A stretch of 64,000 bases of DNA from Clostridium peptidivorans (GTDB lineage: Bacteria; Bacillota; Clostridia; Clostridiales; Clostridiaceae), in the NCBI RefSeq assembly GCF_900205925.1, contig NZ_OAOD01000002.1:62001-126000 (forward strand). Reading direction: 5' to 3'. Below are positions 52,962 to 61,688 of this stretch, piece by piece; position 1 is the stretch's first letter; the number at the start of each line of letters is the position of its first letter. The position numbers and the translations under genes were made by a program. The notes beneath the pieces are model-generated. The model had not been told where the DNA came from and did no database searches. It was given only the letters and a program-made list of their open reading frames with translations.

Positions 52962-55337
52962 TTATTCTATTTCATTCTTTGCATTAACCTCTTCTTTTTC
53001 TTTTACTTTGACCTTGGAAGGTGATTTTTTCTTTTTAGGAGTAGTAACAGAAGTGTACTTAACCATTTCATTTTCCATAGCTTTTAGCACGACCTTAAAG
53101 TCAATTCCGTCTTCTCCCATAAGCAAGTTTACTGCATCTTCTATAGCATCCATAGTATATATTGAAAAATTTCCCTTTGCTATGGCCTGCTCCACCTCTG
53201 GGCTTAATACTATATTATCTATATTAGTTGCAGGTATCAAAACTCCTTTTCCTTTTACTGCATCTAGCTTTTTACACACCTTAAAAAATCCTTCTATTTT
53301 TTCATTTACTCCACCTATGGGCTGTACTTCTCCAAATTGATTCAAAGAACCTGTTACAGCTATATTGTTTTTTACACCTATTTTACTTAAAGAAGATAGC
53401 ATTACAACCACTTCTGCAACTGATGCACTATCTCCATCAACTTTTCCATATATTTGTTCAAAGGTCAAATGAAAATCCACTGGAAGTTTTTTATATCCTC
53501 CCATCAAAGTATTCATATATCCTCTTAATATATTTATTGCCTTACTGTGTATTTTCCCACTTAAATCACTATCCTTTTGAACATCTATTATATTCCCATC
53601 TCCTTTATAGCAACAGCAGGTAATTTTTACAGGCTTTCCAAAGCTAACATACCCTGTATCTAAAACTGTAAGACCATTTATTTGTCCCACAACCTTGTCA
53701 CAAACGTTTATAAATATTTTTCTTTCCTCAAAATACTCCTGAAATTCCTTTTCTATACTTTCTTCCTTATAAGCTATACTTACTATATCCTTGGCCTTTA
53801 TTCTATTTCTGCCTTCATTTACGACCTTATTATTTGCAAGCATTAAAAGCTTATCAATTTGCCAATCATTAAATACCATCTTTTTTTTACTTTCCGCAAC
53901 CCTTGAGAGATATTTCTCCACTTCAAGAACAGCACCTCTATCAAGTGCCATTAAATTATTTTCTTTTGTTATCTTGTTTATAATTCTAAGTAATGCACTA
54001 TGATTGTTGTCATTTATTTTTACTAAAGGATTAAATTCCGCCTTTATTTTAAATATTTTCTTGAAATCTTCATCATAGCTATAAAGCACATCATAGCTTT
54101 CATAATCTCCAATTAATATAACTTTTTCTTTTATTTTAATAGGTTCTGGATGTAGTCCACTTAAAGAAAGAAGTTCTAAGTATCCCCTGTTATAATCCAT
54201 ATCAACTTTTTCATTCATAAGAGATTTTTTTAGATAATAATAGGATGATGGATTTGCAAGCAAGTTATTTATTCTAATTATAAGGCATCCTCCATTTGCC
54301 TTTAACATAGAGCCTGCTTTAATTAAACTTACATCTGTTACATAAACTCCATTTTTGTTTTCATATTCTATACTTCCCAAAAGATTTGAAAGACTTGGAT
54401 CTTCTTCATATATACATCTAGGTTTTTTATAATTTGTATTATCAACAATTACATTTACTGTATATTTATATATTATTTCACTTATGCCTTCTTCATCTTC
54501 CTCATAACTCATTGTGTAGTTATCCATAAGTTGCTTTTCTATTTCAGCACAAATATTATCTAAAAAACTAAGTACTTGTTCTTCATCTTCGAATTCCTTT
54601 TGATAAGATCTTTTTATCTCCTTACTGCATTCAGTATAATATTGAACTAATAATTCTCTTATATTTTCAATTCCTTCTTCTTCTTTTTCTTTCATCTCAT
54701 CTAATATATCTTGAGCCTTTTTCTTTAATTCAGAAACCTTATTTAAAATATCATCTTTCTCCATTGACTCAAGCGCATCATATTCTTTTTCGCTCATAGG
54801 CTTTCCATCATCTTTTATAGGAACAAAGGTAAATCCTCCTTGATTAACTTTTATATCAAATCCATTTTCTTCTGCAATTTTTAACATTTTGCTTACAAGC
54901 TCGCTTCTGTTCTTTTCAACCGTTTCAACTAACTTTTCCTTCTCTTTATGCTCTGATGTGTTATAAAAATCAAATGTATTTTCTAAATAAATTCTTTGAA
55001 TATCCTCTACATATTTTTTAAATACGTTTCCCTTTCCATTCCCTAAAAAAAATGCCTTGGGATTTTTAGTGTCTTCATATACCACGTAGCAAATATCCTT
55101 TGGAGGTTCTTCTTTAAAGTTACTTTCCACAAAACTTATTATATTTTCTAATTTATCCTTAGAAAAATCATCTATAAGATAAACATTGTAACCTTCCTTA
55201 TTTATTTCTAAGGCAGTCTTTATTTGAGTATATACTTCATCATACTCTGGAAGATAGTATTTATTATCTATACTCATTCCTATATTTTTAAAACTAGATT
55301 TATATTTTACTTCCTCCACTGTAAGTTTCCTTAACAT
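52962..55337 (-). CDS. Lon-family protease with degenerate AAA module
   Basis: The C-terminal domain (about 560-770) is a Lon protease with the Ser/Lys dyad: S637 in GDSASVAEVVV and K680 in GGVNEKIEGFF. The N-terminal half aligns with the AAA_32/LonB-like ATPases, but the segment that should be the P-loop (after GYNVYLI, 49-64) reads DDFSKDKLENI, without GxxGxGK[ST]. The Walker B segment GGCLIIRINNLL (349-360) lacks the acidic residues. ATP hydrolysis is therefore doubtful. A basic lysine-rich tail (about 750-791) is unusual. I use the ATG at 55337, after GGGGGGAG; 27 in-frame codons upstream precede that site. Confidence 0.88.
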   Translation of the reverse strand: MLRKLTVEEVKYKSSFKNIGMSIDNKYYLPEYDEVYTQIKTALEINKEGYNVYLIDDFSKDKLENIISFVESNFKEEPPKDICYVVYEDTKNPKAFFLGNGKGNVFKKYVEDIQRIYLENTFDFYNTSEHKEKEKLVETVEKNRSELVSKMLKIAEENGFDIKVNQGGFTFVPIKDDGKPMSEKEYDALESMEKDDILNKVSELKKKAQDILDEMKEKEEEGIENIRELLVQYYTECSKEIKRSYQKEFEDEEQVLSFLDNICAEIEKQLMDNYTMSYEEDEEGISEIIYKYTVNVIVDNTNYKKPRCIYEEDPSLSNLLGSIEYENKNGVYVTDVSLIKAGSMLKANGGCLIIRINNLLANPSSYYYLKKSLMNEKVDMDYNRGYLELLSLSGLHPEPIKIKEKVILIGDYESYDVLYSYDEDFKKIFKIKAEFNPLVKINDNNHSALLRIINKITKENNLMALDRGAVLEVEKYLSRVAESKKKMVFNDWQIDKLLMLANNKVVNEGRNRIKAKDIVSIAYKEESIEKEFQEYFEERKIFINVCDKVVGQINGLTVLDTGYVSFGKPVKITCCCYKGDGNIIDVQKDSDLSGKIHSKAINILRGYMNTLMGGYKKLPVDFHLTFEQIYGKVDGDSASVAEVVVMLSSLSKIGVKNNIAVTGSLNQFGEVQPIGGVNEKIEGFFKVCKKLDAVKGKGVLIPATNIDNIVLSPEVEQAIAKGNFSIYTMDAIEDAVNLLMGEDGIDFKVVLKAMENEMVKYTSVTTPKKKKSPSKVKVKEKEEVNAKNEIE

Positions 55338-55416
55338 TATTCTCCCCCCTTTTATCCCGTTATTATAATAATATTCGTATATTTTAGTTTTAGAAATAAA
55401 TTTTATGTATATTAAC

Positions 55417-55450
55417 AAAAAAAAGCAAAAGCCAGCTTTTAACTGACTTT
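55417..55450 (-). terminator. Terminator after deoC
   Basis: AAAGTCAGTT and AGCTGGCTTT arms (about 55428-55450, one G-T-type mismatch) followed on the minus strand by TTGC and eight T, just after the deoC stop. Confidence 0.8.
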
Positions 55451-55469
55451 AATTTAAAATTAGTATTTA

Positions 55470-56129
55470 TTATTTTGCTTTATTTATTATATCAATTGAA
55501 GCTGATGCACCAATTCTTGTTGCTCCTGCATCTATCATAGCTATACAATCTTCATAGTTTCTCACTGCACCTGATGCCTTAACTCCTAATTTTTCTCCTA
55601 CAGTTTTTCTCATAAGTTTTATATCTGAAGCTGATGCTCCTCCTGTAGAAAATCCTGTAGATGTTTTTACAAAGTCTGCTCCTGCTTCTTTTGATAGTTT
55701 ACATGCCATTATCTTTTCTTCATCAGTTAAAAGGCATGTTTCTATTATAACTTTAGTTAGCGCCTTTCCTTTTGCCTCATTAACCACTGCTTCTATGTCT
55801 CCCTTTACATAATCATAATCCTTATCCTTAAGTTTTCCTATATTTATAACCATATCAACTTCTGCAGCACCTTTTTCTATAGCATCCTTAGTTTCGAATA
55901 CCTTTGTAGCTGTAGTATTTGCTCCTAATGGGAATCCTATTACAGTACAAACCTTGACTTCACTCCCCTTTAAAAGTTTAGCTGCTATTTCTATGTTGCA
56001 TGGATTAATGCACACAGATGCAAAGTTATATTGAAGTGCCTCTTTACATATTTCTTCTACCTTTTCTCCTTTTGTATCAGCCTTTAAAACAGTATGATCT
56101 ATCATTTTTGCTAATTCATTTTTTGTCAT
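55470..56129 (-). CDS. deoC: Deoxyribose-phosphate aldolase
   Basis: It splits 2-deoxyribose 5-phosphate into glyceraldehyde 3-phosphate and acetaldehyde. The 219 residues have [11 protein letters not shown] near the start, [14 protein letters not shown], the proton-relay region [12 protein letters not shown], the Schiff-base lysine in [14 protein letters not shown], and [13 protein letters not shown]. It stands alone without other deo genes. Confidence 0.97.
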   Translation of the reverse strand: MTKNELAKMIDHTVLKADTKGEKVEEICKEALQYNFASVCINPCNIEIAAKLLKGSEVKVCTVIGFPLGANTTATKVFETKDAIEKGAAEVDMVINIGKLKDKDYDYVKGDIEAVVNEAKGKALTKVIIETCLLTDEEKIMACKLSKEAGADFVKTSTGFSTGGASASDIKLMRKTVGEKLGVKASGAVRNYEDCIAMIDAGATRIGASASIDIINKAK

Positions 56130-56469
56130 ATAAATACTCCCTTTCTTTTATCAATAATTGTTCATTGCTTAATTATAATTAGTCTTTATTTAATTTATAT
56201 ATCAATAATTATTATACATCATTGTATATTATTTACCATTATTTATTAAAATATTTTAACAAATAGTTTTCTTTTCTAAATTATGATTTATAATTTTAAT
56301 GTATACAAATAATATATATACTCTATGGATAAAATATAAATACTAAGTCAGTCTTATCAAAGTTTCTTTTAAAACTTAAAATAGTATGCTATAATATACA
56401 CATAATATTATATTTTGGAATTATATTGTCACTTATTACAAATATTTTAACGCAAAGGAGTAATAAAAT
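56130..56469. other. 340-base intergenic region between divergent deoC and the plus-strand gene
   Basis: Strongly AT-rich. On the plus strand TGCTATAAT (56387-56395) is a good extended -10 sequence about 75 bases before the ATG at 56470; the -35 is weak. AAAGGAG lies nine bases before that ATG. No RNA gene, repeat or ORF is apparent in the rest. Confidence 0.45.
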
Positions 56470-56877
56470 ATGGGCTTCAGAGAAAAAATAAATAAGTACT
56501 ATGCAGAAAATTATATAAAAAAATATGGTGACAGATTATCTCAAGTACAAGGTAATGTAATATCTGTGAAAGTTGAAGAAAAAACCATACTTTGGATTTT
56601 CCATAAATTAACTGTAACACTTCTTGTAAAGCCAGAAAGAAGTAAAAATATTGTTAAATGTACTTATAAGAAAAATAGATGGTTTAAACCTATTTCCTTT
56701 ATTCCTGTATCTCAAGGTAATTATGTTCTAGTACAAGGACTAAAGGGTAAAAAAGGTAAGGAAAATAGAGAACAAATAGAAATAATGAATATACGAAATA
56801 TGACTAATAAAAAAGATCTAGTTCCTCTTGAAGGAAAAGAACCAAAGGTTCAAAGAATTAAACAAAAGTATAGATAA
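56470..56877 (+). CDS. Basic protein of unknown function
   Basis: The 135 residues are strongly basic, with no signal peptide or membrane helix. The predicted order is a helical N-terminus (1-25), a beta-rich middle with VQGNVISVKVEEKTILWIFHKLTVTLLVKPE (in parts), and KNRWFKPISFIPVSQGNYVLVQGLKGKKGK. A small beta barrel of the OB type is possible. RBS and terminator are good, so it is a genuine gene. I do not recognise the family. It is one of only two plus-strand genes here. Confidence 0.82.
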   Translation: MGFREKINKYYAENYIKKYGDRLSQVQGNVISVKVEEKTILWIFHKLTVTLLVKPERSKNIVKCTYKKNRWFKPISFIPVSQGNYVLVQGLKGKKGKENREQIEIMNIRNMTNKKDLVPLEGKEPKVQRIKQKYR

Positions 56878-56878
56878 A

Positions 56879-56910
56879 TAAAAAATCAGGGAATTTCCCT
56901 GATTTTTTAT
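56879..56910 (+). terminator. Bidirectional terminator between the unknown gene and brnQ
   Basis: Thirteen-base perfect arms (56881-56893, 56895-56907) with T runs on both strands, shared by two convergent genes. Confidence 0.88.
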
Positions 56911-56928
56911 TTATCTTAGAAAGTGCAT

Positions 56929-58233
56929 CTAACTTTCTAAAATTTTATTAGATTTACTTTCCTTTCCTTTAGTAATAAATAAGGCTAATACTAAAGATAA
57001 TAGTGTAGGAGTTACCCAAGCAAAACCTATGCTTGATAATGGAATTACATTAAGAAGTTCTTTAAGAAAACCCCCATCAACACCCATAGATGGTAATGTT
57101 TCAATTATGCTAAATATTAATGAAGTATATACTGGAACTCTTAATACAAAATTGTTTTTAGATAAATTTTTAGATAAAGTCATCAATGTAAGAGTTATGG
57201 CTACAGGATATAATATACATAATACAGGACCGGATATTTTAACTATTTTGTCCACTCCAAAATTTCCTATAGCTATACTAACTAAAGATATTACTATGGC
57301 ATTTATCTTATAGGGTAACTTTCCATTACTTATATTATCAAAAAAGCTTGATCCGGCTGTTATTAATCCTATGGATGTAGTGAAACAAGCAAGTCCCATA
57401 GCAATTCCAATTATTATACTTCCATATCCACCTAAGCTTCTTTTTGATATTTCTAATAATAAAGCAGTTTTAGATATATCCTTTGGAAGTATAGAACTTG
57501 TTTGTGCCCCTAAATACATTAACCCTCCATATACTATGGCTAATCCAAGTATTGCAATAAGTCCAGATTTTATAGTTATACTTATGGCTTCATCACCCTT
57601 ATAACCCTTTTGAATCACCGAAGATGTAATTACTGTAGCAAACATTAATCCTGCTAAAGCATCCATAGTTTGATATCCCTCTATTAAGGAATTGGAAAAT
57701 ACTGAGGACATATTTGTATCTATAACATTTCCTATTGGAGATACTGCTCCCTTAACTATTAATATTAAAAGGGCAATTAATAAGGCTGGTGTTAAAAACT
57801 TTCCTATATTATCTATTACCCTAGAAGGTCTTAAAACAAAACATAAATTCAATGCAAAATATAAAATCATAGAAACCATAGAAGACATCCATGGAAATAC
57901 AGGCTGTATAGTTAATTCATAAGTGGTAGCTGCAGTTCTTGGTATTGCAAGCATTGGACCTATAGCTAAAAAAATGGCAATAGAACATACTATAGCAAAG
58001 CTTCTACTTACCCTCCCTGCCATATCATTAAAATTCCCATTGGTTTTAGTACATGCCAGTATCCCCAAAAATGGCAACCCTACTCCCGTTACAACAAATC
58101 CTAATGTAGCTAACACAAATTTACTTCCTGTCAATTTTCCAAGATACGGAGGAAAAATTAAATTGCCTGCCCCAAAAAACATAGCAAATAATGCAAGACC
58201 TATTACCAAAAAATCCTTTGTAGTTTTTTTCAT
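56929..58233 (-). CDS. brnQ: Branched-chain amino acid:cation symporter
   Basis: BrnQ/LIVCS proteins import leucine, isoleucine and valine with Na+ or H+. The 434 residues have about 12 helices. The start region FLVIGLALFAMFFGAGNLIFPPYLG and QTMDALAGLMFATVI are family hallmarks (in parts). GGGGTG precedes the ATG. A T-box leader (58270-58633) upstream predicts induction when the matching branched-chain amino acid is scarce. Confidence 0.96.
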   Translation of the reverse strand: MKKTTKDFLVIGLALFAMFFGAGNLIFPPYLGKLTGSKFVLATLGFVVTGVGLPFLGILACTKTNGNFNDMAGRVSRSFAIVCSIAIFLAIGPMLAIPRTAATTYELTIQPVFPWMSSMVSMILYFALNLCFVLRPSRVIDNIGKFLTPALLIALLILIVKGAVSPIGNVIDTNMSSVFSNSLIEGYQTMDALAGLMFATVITSSVIQKGYKGDEAISITIKSGLIAILGLAIVYGGLMYLGAQTSSILPKDISKTALLLEISKRSLGGYGSIIIGIAMGLACFTTSIGLITAGSSFFDNISNGKLPYKINAIVISLVSIAIGNFGVDKIVKISGPVLCILYPVAITLTLMTLSKNLSKNNFVLRVPVYTSLIFSIIETLPSMGVDGGFLKELLNVIPLSSIGFAWVTPTLLSLVLALFITKGKESKSNKILES

Positions 58234-58269
58234 GAATAAAACACCCCTTAATTTATTTAATTTAAAAAT

Positions 58270-58633
58270 AGATAATAAAAAAAGCCCTTCATCCTCATAA
58301 CTGAATATTATAAGGACGAAAGACTATACTTCCGCGGTACCACCCTATTTATGGTTATATTATAACCACATCTTTTTCAGGTCGATCTCTATAAATAACA
58401 AATAACAGTATAAATAATAGATATTAATTGTTATCTCTGATGAACCCTAACCATATATCGCTGGTATACGTCCTCATCTACTGAAATTTTTTCAACAAGG
58501 AAGCTCTAGAGCTACTATTATATATTCACTTTAACATCAACTCTCAGCAAATGTTGATTCTCTGTAATTAAAGTATTGAATATTTTTCTCTCTGTCATTG
58601 CTTTAAATATTCATAATATTAACTTATTTATTA
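58270..58633 (-). promoter_or_regulatory. T-box riboswitch leader of brnQ
   Basis: On the minus strand the T-box GGGTGGTACCGCGGAAG is at 58345-58329, followed by a terminator built from CTTTCGTCCTT and AGGATGAAGGG arms with a seven-T run (to about 58275). Stem I lies upstream, with AGAGA, TTGCTGAGAG and GTGAAT landmarks (58590-58520). The likely specifier triplet, just before GTAGCTCTAGAGCTTCC, is ATA (58518-58516), which would mean isoleucine; that reading is tentative. Uncharged tRNA should stabilise the antiterminator and let brnQ be read. Confidence 0.92.
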
Positions 58634-58639
58634 CAAACT

Positions 58640-58668
58640 ATTATATTTGCATTTTTAAAAATTGTCAA
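58640..58668 (-). promoter_or_regulatory. Consensus sigma-A promoter of the brnQ T-box
   Basis: TTGACA (58668-58663), exactly 17 bases, TATAAT (58645-58640) on the minus strand: both hexamers are perfect. It lies 33 bases after the hutH stop; transcription should start near 58633. Confidence 0.9.
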
Positions 58669-58700
58669 TAAAAAATTATAAAAAATCTGTAATATACAAT

Positions 58701-60227
58701 TTATTTTAATTCACCTATTTCTTCTTCTACTATTTCTACCAGTTTATGACTTGCTACTAGTTTATAACATTTATTTATATCTAAGTACATAATTCTGTCA
58801 TTTTCTAAAGTAGCAACTTCCTCTCTTATTTTATTGTAAGCTGCTCTTGTTCCAGGAGCAAGTTTCCCTGATGCACCAAAATCTATTGCTTGTGCTGCTG
58901 TCATTATCTCTATACCAAGAACATTCATAACATTATTTAAAATTTCTCTAGACTTTCTAGCTGAAATAGAACCCATACTAACATGGTCTTCTTGATTAGC
59001 TGAAGTAGGTATAGAATCTACACATGCTGGATGTGCTAATACTTTATTTTCAGACACTAACGCTGCAGCAACATATTGTGGTATCATAAATCCGCAATTC
59101 AATCCACCATTTTTAACCAAAAATGCTGGCAATCCACTTGATGAAGGATTTACAAGTCTATCAATTCTTCTTTCACTAACATTTGCAAGTTCAGCCACAG
59201 CAATTCCTAAGAAATCAAAAGCTAATGCCATTGGTTGCCCATGAAAATTTCCTCCTGATATAACTTGCCTATCATCAGCAAATATTAATGGATTATCCGT
59301 AGCTGAATTTATTTCTGTGCTAACTCTATCTACAACATAATCTATAGCATCTCTACTAGCACCATGGATTTGAGGTACACACCTTAAAGTGTAAGCATCC
59401 TGTACTCTTATCTCACCCTGTCTAGAAGTGGATTTACTTCCATTTAGTATCTTCAACATATTTCGTGCACAATTAATTTGCCCATTATGAGGTCTTACCT
59501 GATGAACTTTTTCATCATAAGCATCTATTATTCCATTTAATGCTTCTGCAGTCATAGCTGCTGCTATATCAGCAAGTTTAGTGAGCTTTTTTGCATCATA
59601 AGCTGTTAATGCTCCGACACCTGTTAAAACCTGAGTACCATTTATTAGTGCTAAGCCTTCCTTTGAAATCAACTCTACTTTGTCTATTTCTGCTTTTGAC
59701 ATAGCATCTTTACCAGATAACCGCTCACCTTTATAAATAGCTTCTCCTTCTCCCAGCATTACTAGAACCATATGAGCTAATGGGCATAAATCTCCACTGG
59801 CTCCTACCGAACCTTTTTCAGGTATTATAGGATGCACACCTTTATTTAGCATTTCTATCAATGTATTTAATGTACTTAGCCTTATTCCAGAATATCCCTT
59901 TGATAGGGCATTAGCTCTTAAAAGCATAGCTGCTCTTACAACTTCTTCTGGATAAGGATTTCCTACCCCACAAGCATCACTTACAATTAAATTTCTTTGA
60001 AGTTCTTTAGTTTGATTCTTTGATATAAGTACATCACTAAATAATCCAAATCCTGTAGTAATTCCATATATAACTTCTCCACCATCTACAAATTCATCTA
60101 CTAAGGCCCTTGATTTATTTACTCTTTCAATTGCTTCCTTAGTTAGTTCCACCTTATAATTTTCTCTGGCAACCTGTACAAGTTCCTCTAAGGTTAGACT
60201 ATTTCCATCAATATATATAACACCCAT
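58701..60227 (-). CDS. hutH: Histidine ammonia-lyase
   Basis: It deaminates histidine to urocanate, the first step of histidine degradation. The 508 residues contain the self-cyclising A143-S144-G145 of GSVGASGDLCPLAHM, which forms the MIO cofactor, plus TGFGLFSDV and SSGLPAFLVKNGGLNCGFMI (in part). AAAGGGGG precedes the ATG. It is the last gene of the hut-like cluster; hutU is not in the window and may lie to the right. Confidence 0.97.
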   Translation of the reverse strand: MGVIYIDGNSLTLEELVQVARENYKVELTKEAIERVNKSRALVDEFVDGGEVIYGITTGFGLFSDVLISKNQTKELQRNLIVSDACGVGNPYPEEVVRAAMLLRANALSKGYSGIRLSTLNTLIEMLNKGVHPIIPEKGSVGASGDLCPLAHMVLVMLGEGEAIYKGERLSGKDAMSKAEIDKVELISKEGLALINGTQVLTGVGALTAYDAKKLTKLADIAAAMTAEALNGIIDAYDEKVHQVRPHNGQINCARNMLKILNGSKSTSRQGEIRVQDAYTLRCVPQIHGASRDAIDYVVDRVSTEINSATDNPLIFADDRQVISGGNFHGQPMALAFDFLGIAVAELANVSERRIDRLVNPSSSGLPAFLVKNGGLNCGFMIPQYVAAALVSENKVLAHPACVDSIPTSANQEDHVSMGSISARKSREILNNVMNVLGIEIMTAAQAIDFGASGKLAPGTRAAYNKIREEVATLENDRIMYLDINKCYKLVASHKLVEIVEEEIGELK

Positions 60228-60266
60228 TTAAGAAATCCCCCTTTAGTTTTTAGTTAAGCAAGTTTT

Positions 60267-60306
60267 ATACACCTCCTAGAATTATTTTTTATCCTAAGAG
60301 GTGTAT
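60267..60306 (-). terminator. Hairpin between the YuiF-like gene and hutH
   Basis: ATACACCTCCTAG and CTAAGAGGTGTAT arms (60267-60279, 60294-60306; one mismatch) with a 14-base loop. Only a short T/A-mixed tail follows on the minus strand, so it may attenuate rather than stop transcription into hutH. It also contains an AGGAGG sequence in its stem. Confidence 0.55.
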
Positions 60307-60317
60307 TTATTATTCTT

Positions 60318-61625
60318 TTATGTGAACATAAGAGCTCCGATCAAACCAAATATAAAAAGTGGTATATTATAGTGTAAAAAAGTAGGAACACATGTATCCC
60401 AAATATGATCATGCTGCCCATCCACACTTAACCCTGCTGTTGGTCCTAGTGCAGTATCTGATGCAGGAGAACCTGCATCTCCTAAAGCACCTGCAATAGC
60501 TATCAATAGTATGGTAGATTTAGGGCTAAATCCCATAGCTATACAAAGAGGTACATATATTGCCGCAAGAATTGGAACTGTTCCAAAAGAAGTACCAATT
60601 CCCATAGTTACAAGTAATCCTAATAATAGCATAACTAAGGCAGCAACAGGTTTACTTCCACCCATAGCTCCAGCAGCTGCATTTACTAAACTCTCAACAC
60701 CACCAGTTTCTCTAATTACAGCTGCATAGCCAGCTGCAACTAGCATAACAAATGCTATAAGGCCCATCATTTTAATACCGCCATTAAGCATTTCATCCAT
60801 ATCACTCCATTTGATTGCTCTTGCCACTATCATAATGGCAAGCCCTACAATTGCTCCAAGTGGCAATGATCCAAACGCTAATTGAATTCCTAATGCTGCA
60901 ACTCCAGCTATTAATGTAGCTATATGAGCTGAAGTTACTTTAACTTCTTCTTTTACTGCTGCCACCTGCTCTTCTTCTATGGATGCCATCTCATAATCTC
61001 TTGGTTTTCTATAGGTAAATAAAGAAATAATAAAACCAACTACCATGGCAAGACCACCAACCCAAGTAGCCTTCCAAACCATATCCAAGCTTATAGGCAT
61101 TCCATTGGCTGTCATTTGGTCTTTTATTATTCCATGAAATATTAATCCATAACCAATAGGCCAAGTAATGTATGGGGCTTTTAATCCGAAAGCCAAGGCA
61201 CATGCCGCTCCTCTTCTATCCATTTTAAGTTTATTCATTAATGATAATAGTGGTGGTATAAGAATTGGTATAAAAGCTATATGAACTGGTATAACTGTTC
61301 CTGATATACAAGCAACTATTGCAAATATTAGTAATAGCATAATCTTTTTGCCCTTAATCCAGCCAGCAATTTTCATAGAAAGAACTTCTGCTGCTCCAGT
61401 TTTGTGTATAGCTGCTGCTAACGCACCAAGTAAAATATAACTTAGTGCTGTTTGAGAGTTCCCTCCCATACCTCCAATTAGTACCTCCATAGTTTTAGAA
61501 ATAGGCATGCCTGCCGCAGCCCCACCCACTAAAGCTGCTACTATTAATGCAATTAGAACATTTAACTTTAAAAGACACAGTATTGACATCACTAAAACTG
61601 ATAATATTACAGGATTTGTTAACAT
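60318..61625 (-). CDS. YuiF-type permease (Na+/H+ antiporter-like family), probable histidine transporter
   Basis: The 435 residues have 11-12 membrane helices. The pattern VGGAAAGMPISKTMEVLIGGMGGNSQTALSYILLGALAAAI (in parts) and GALGDAGSPASDTALGPTAGLSVDGQHDHIWDTCVPTFLHYN (in parts) identify the YuiF-like family, usually annotated as Na+/H+ antiporter. Some members are thought to carry histidine. Between yjiH and hutH, a histidine uptake role is the best inference. GGGGGGAAT precedes the ATG. Confidence 0.85.
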   Translation of the reverse strand: MLTNPVILSVLVMSILCLLKLNVLIALIVAALVGGAAAGMPISKTMEVLIGGMGGNSQTALSYILLGALAAAIHKTGAAEVLSMKIAGWIKGKKIMLLLIFAIVACISGTVIPVHIAFIPILIPPLLSLMNKLKMDRRGAACALAFGLKAPYITWPIGYGLIFHGIIKDQMTANGMPISLDMVWKATWVGGLAMVVGFIISLFTYRKPRDYEMASIEEEQVAAVKEEVKVTSAHIATLIAGVAALGIQLAFGSLPLGAIVGLAIMIVARAIKWSDMDEMLNGGIKMMGLIAFVMLVAAGYAAVIRETGGVESLVNAAAGAMGGSKPVAALVMLLLGLLVTMGIGTSFGTVPILAAIYVPLCIAMGFSPKSTILLIAIAGALGDAGSPASDTALGPTAGLSVDGQHDHIWDTCVPTFLHYNIPLFIFGLIGALMFT

Positions 61626-61688
61626 ATAATTCCCCCCTGGTTTTTTTAATATTTATATGTGCATATATCCTTTTATTTAATCTATTAA

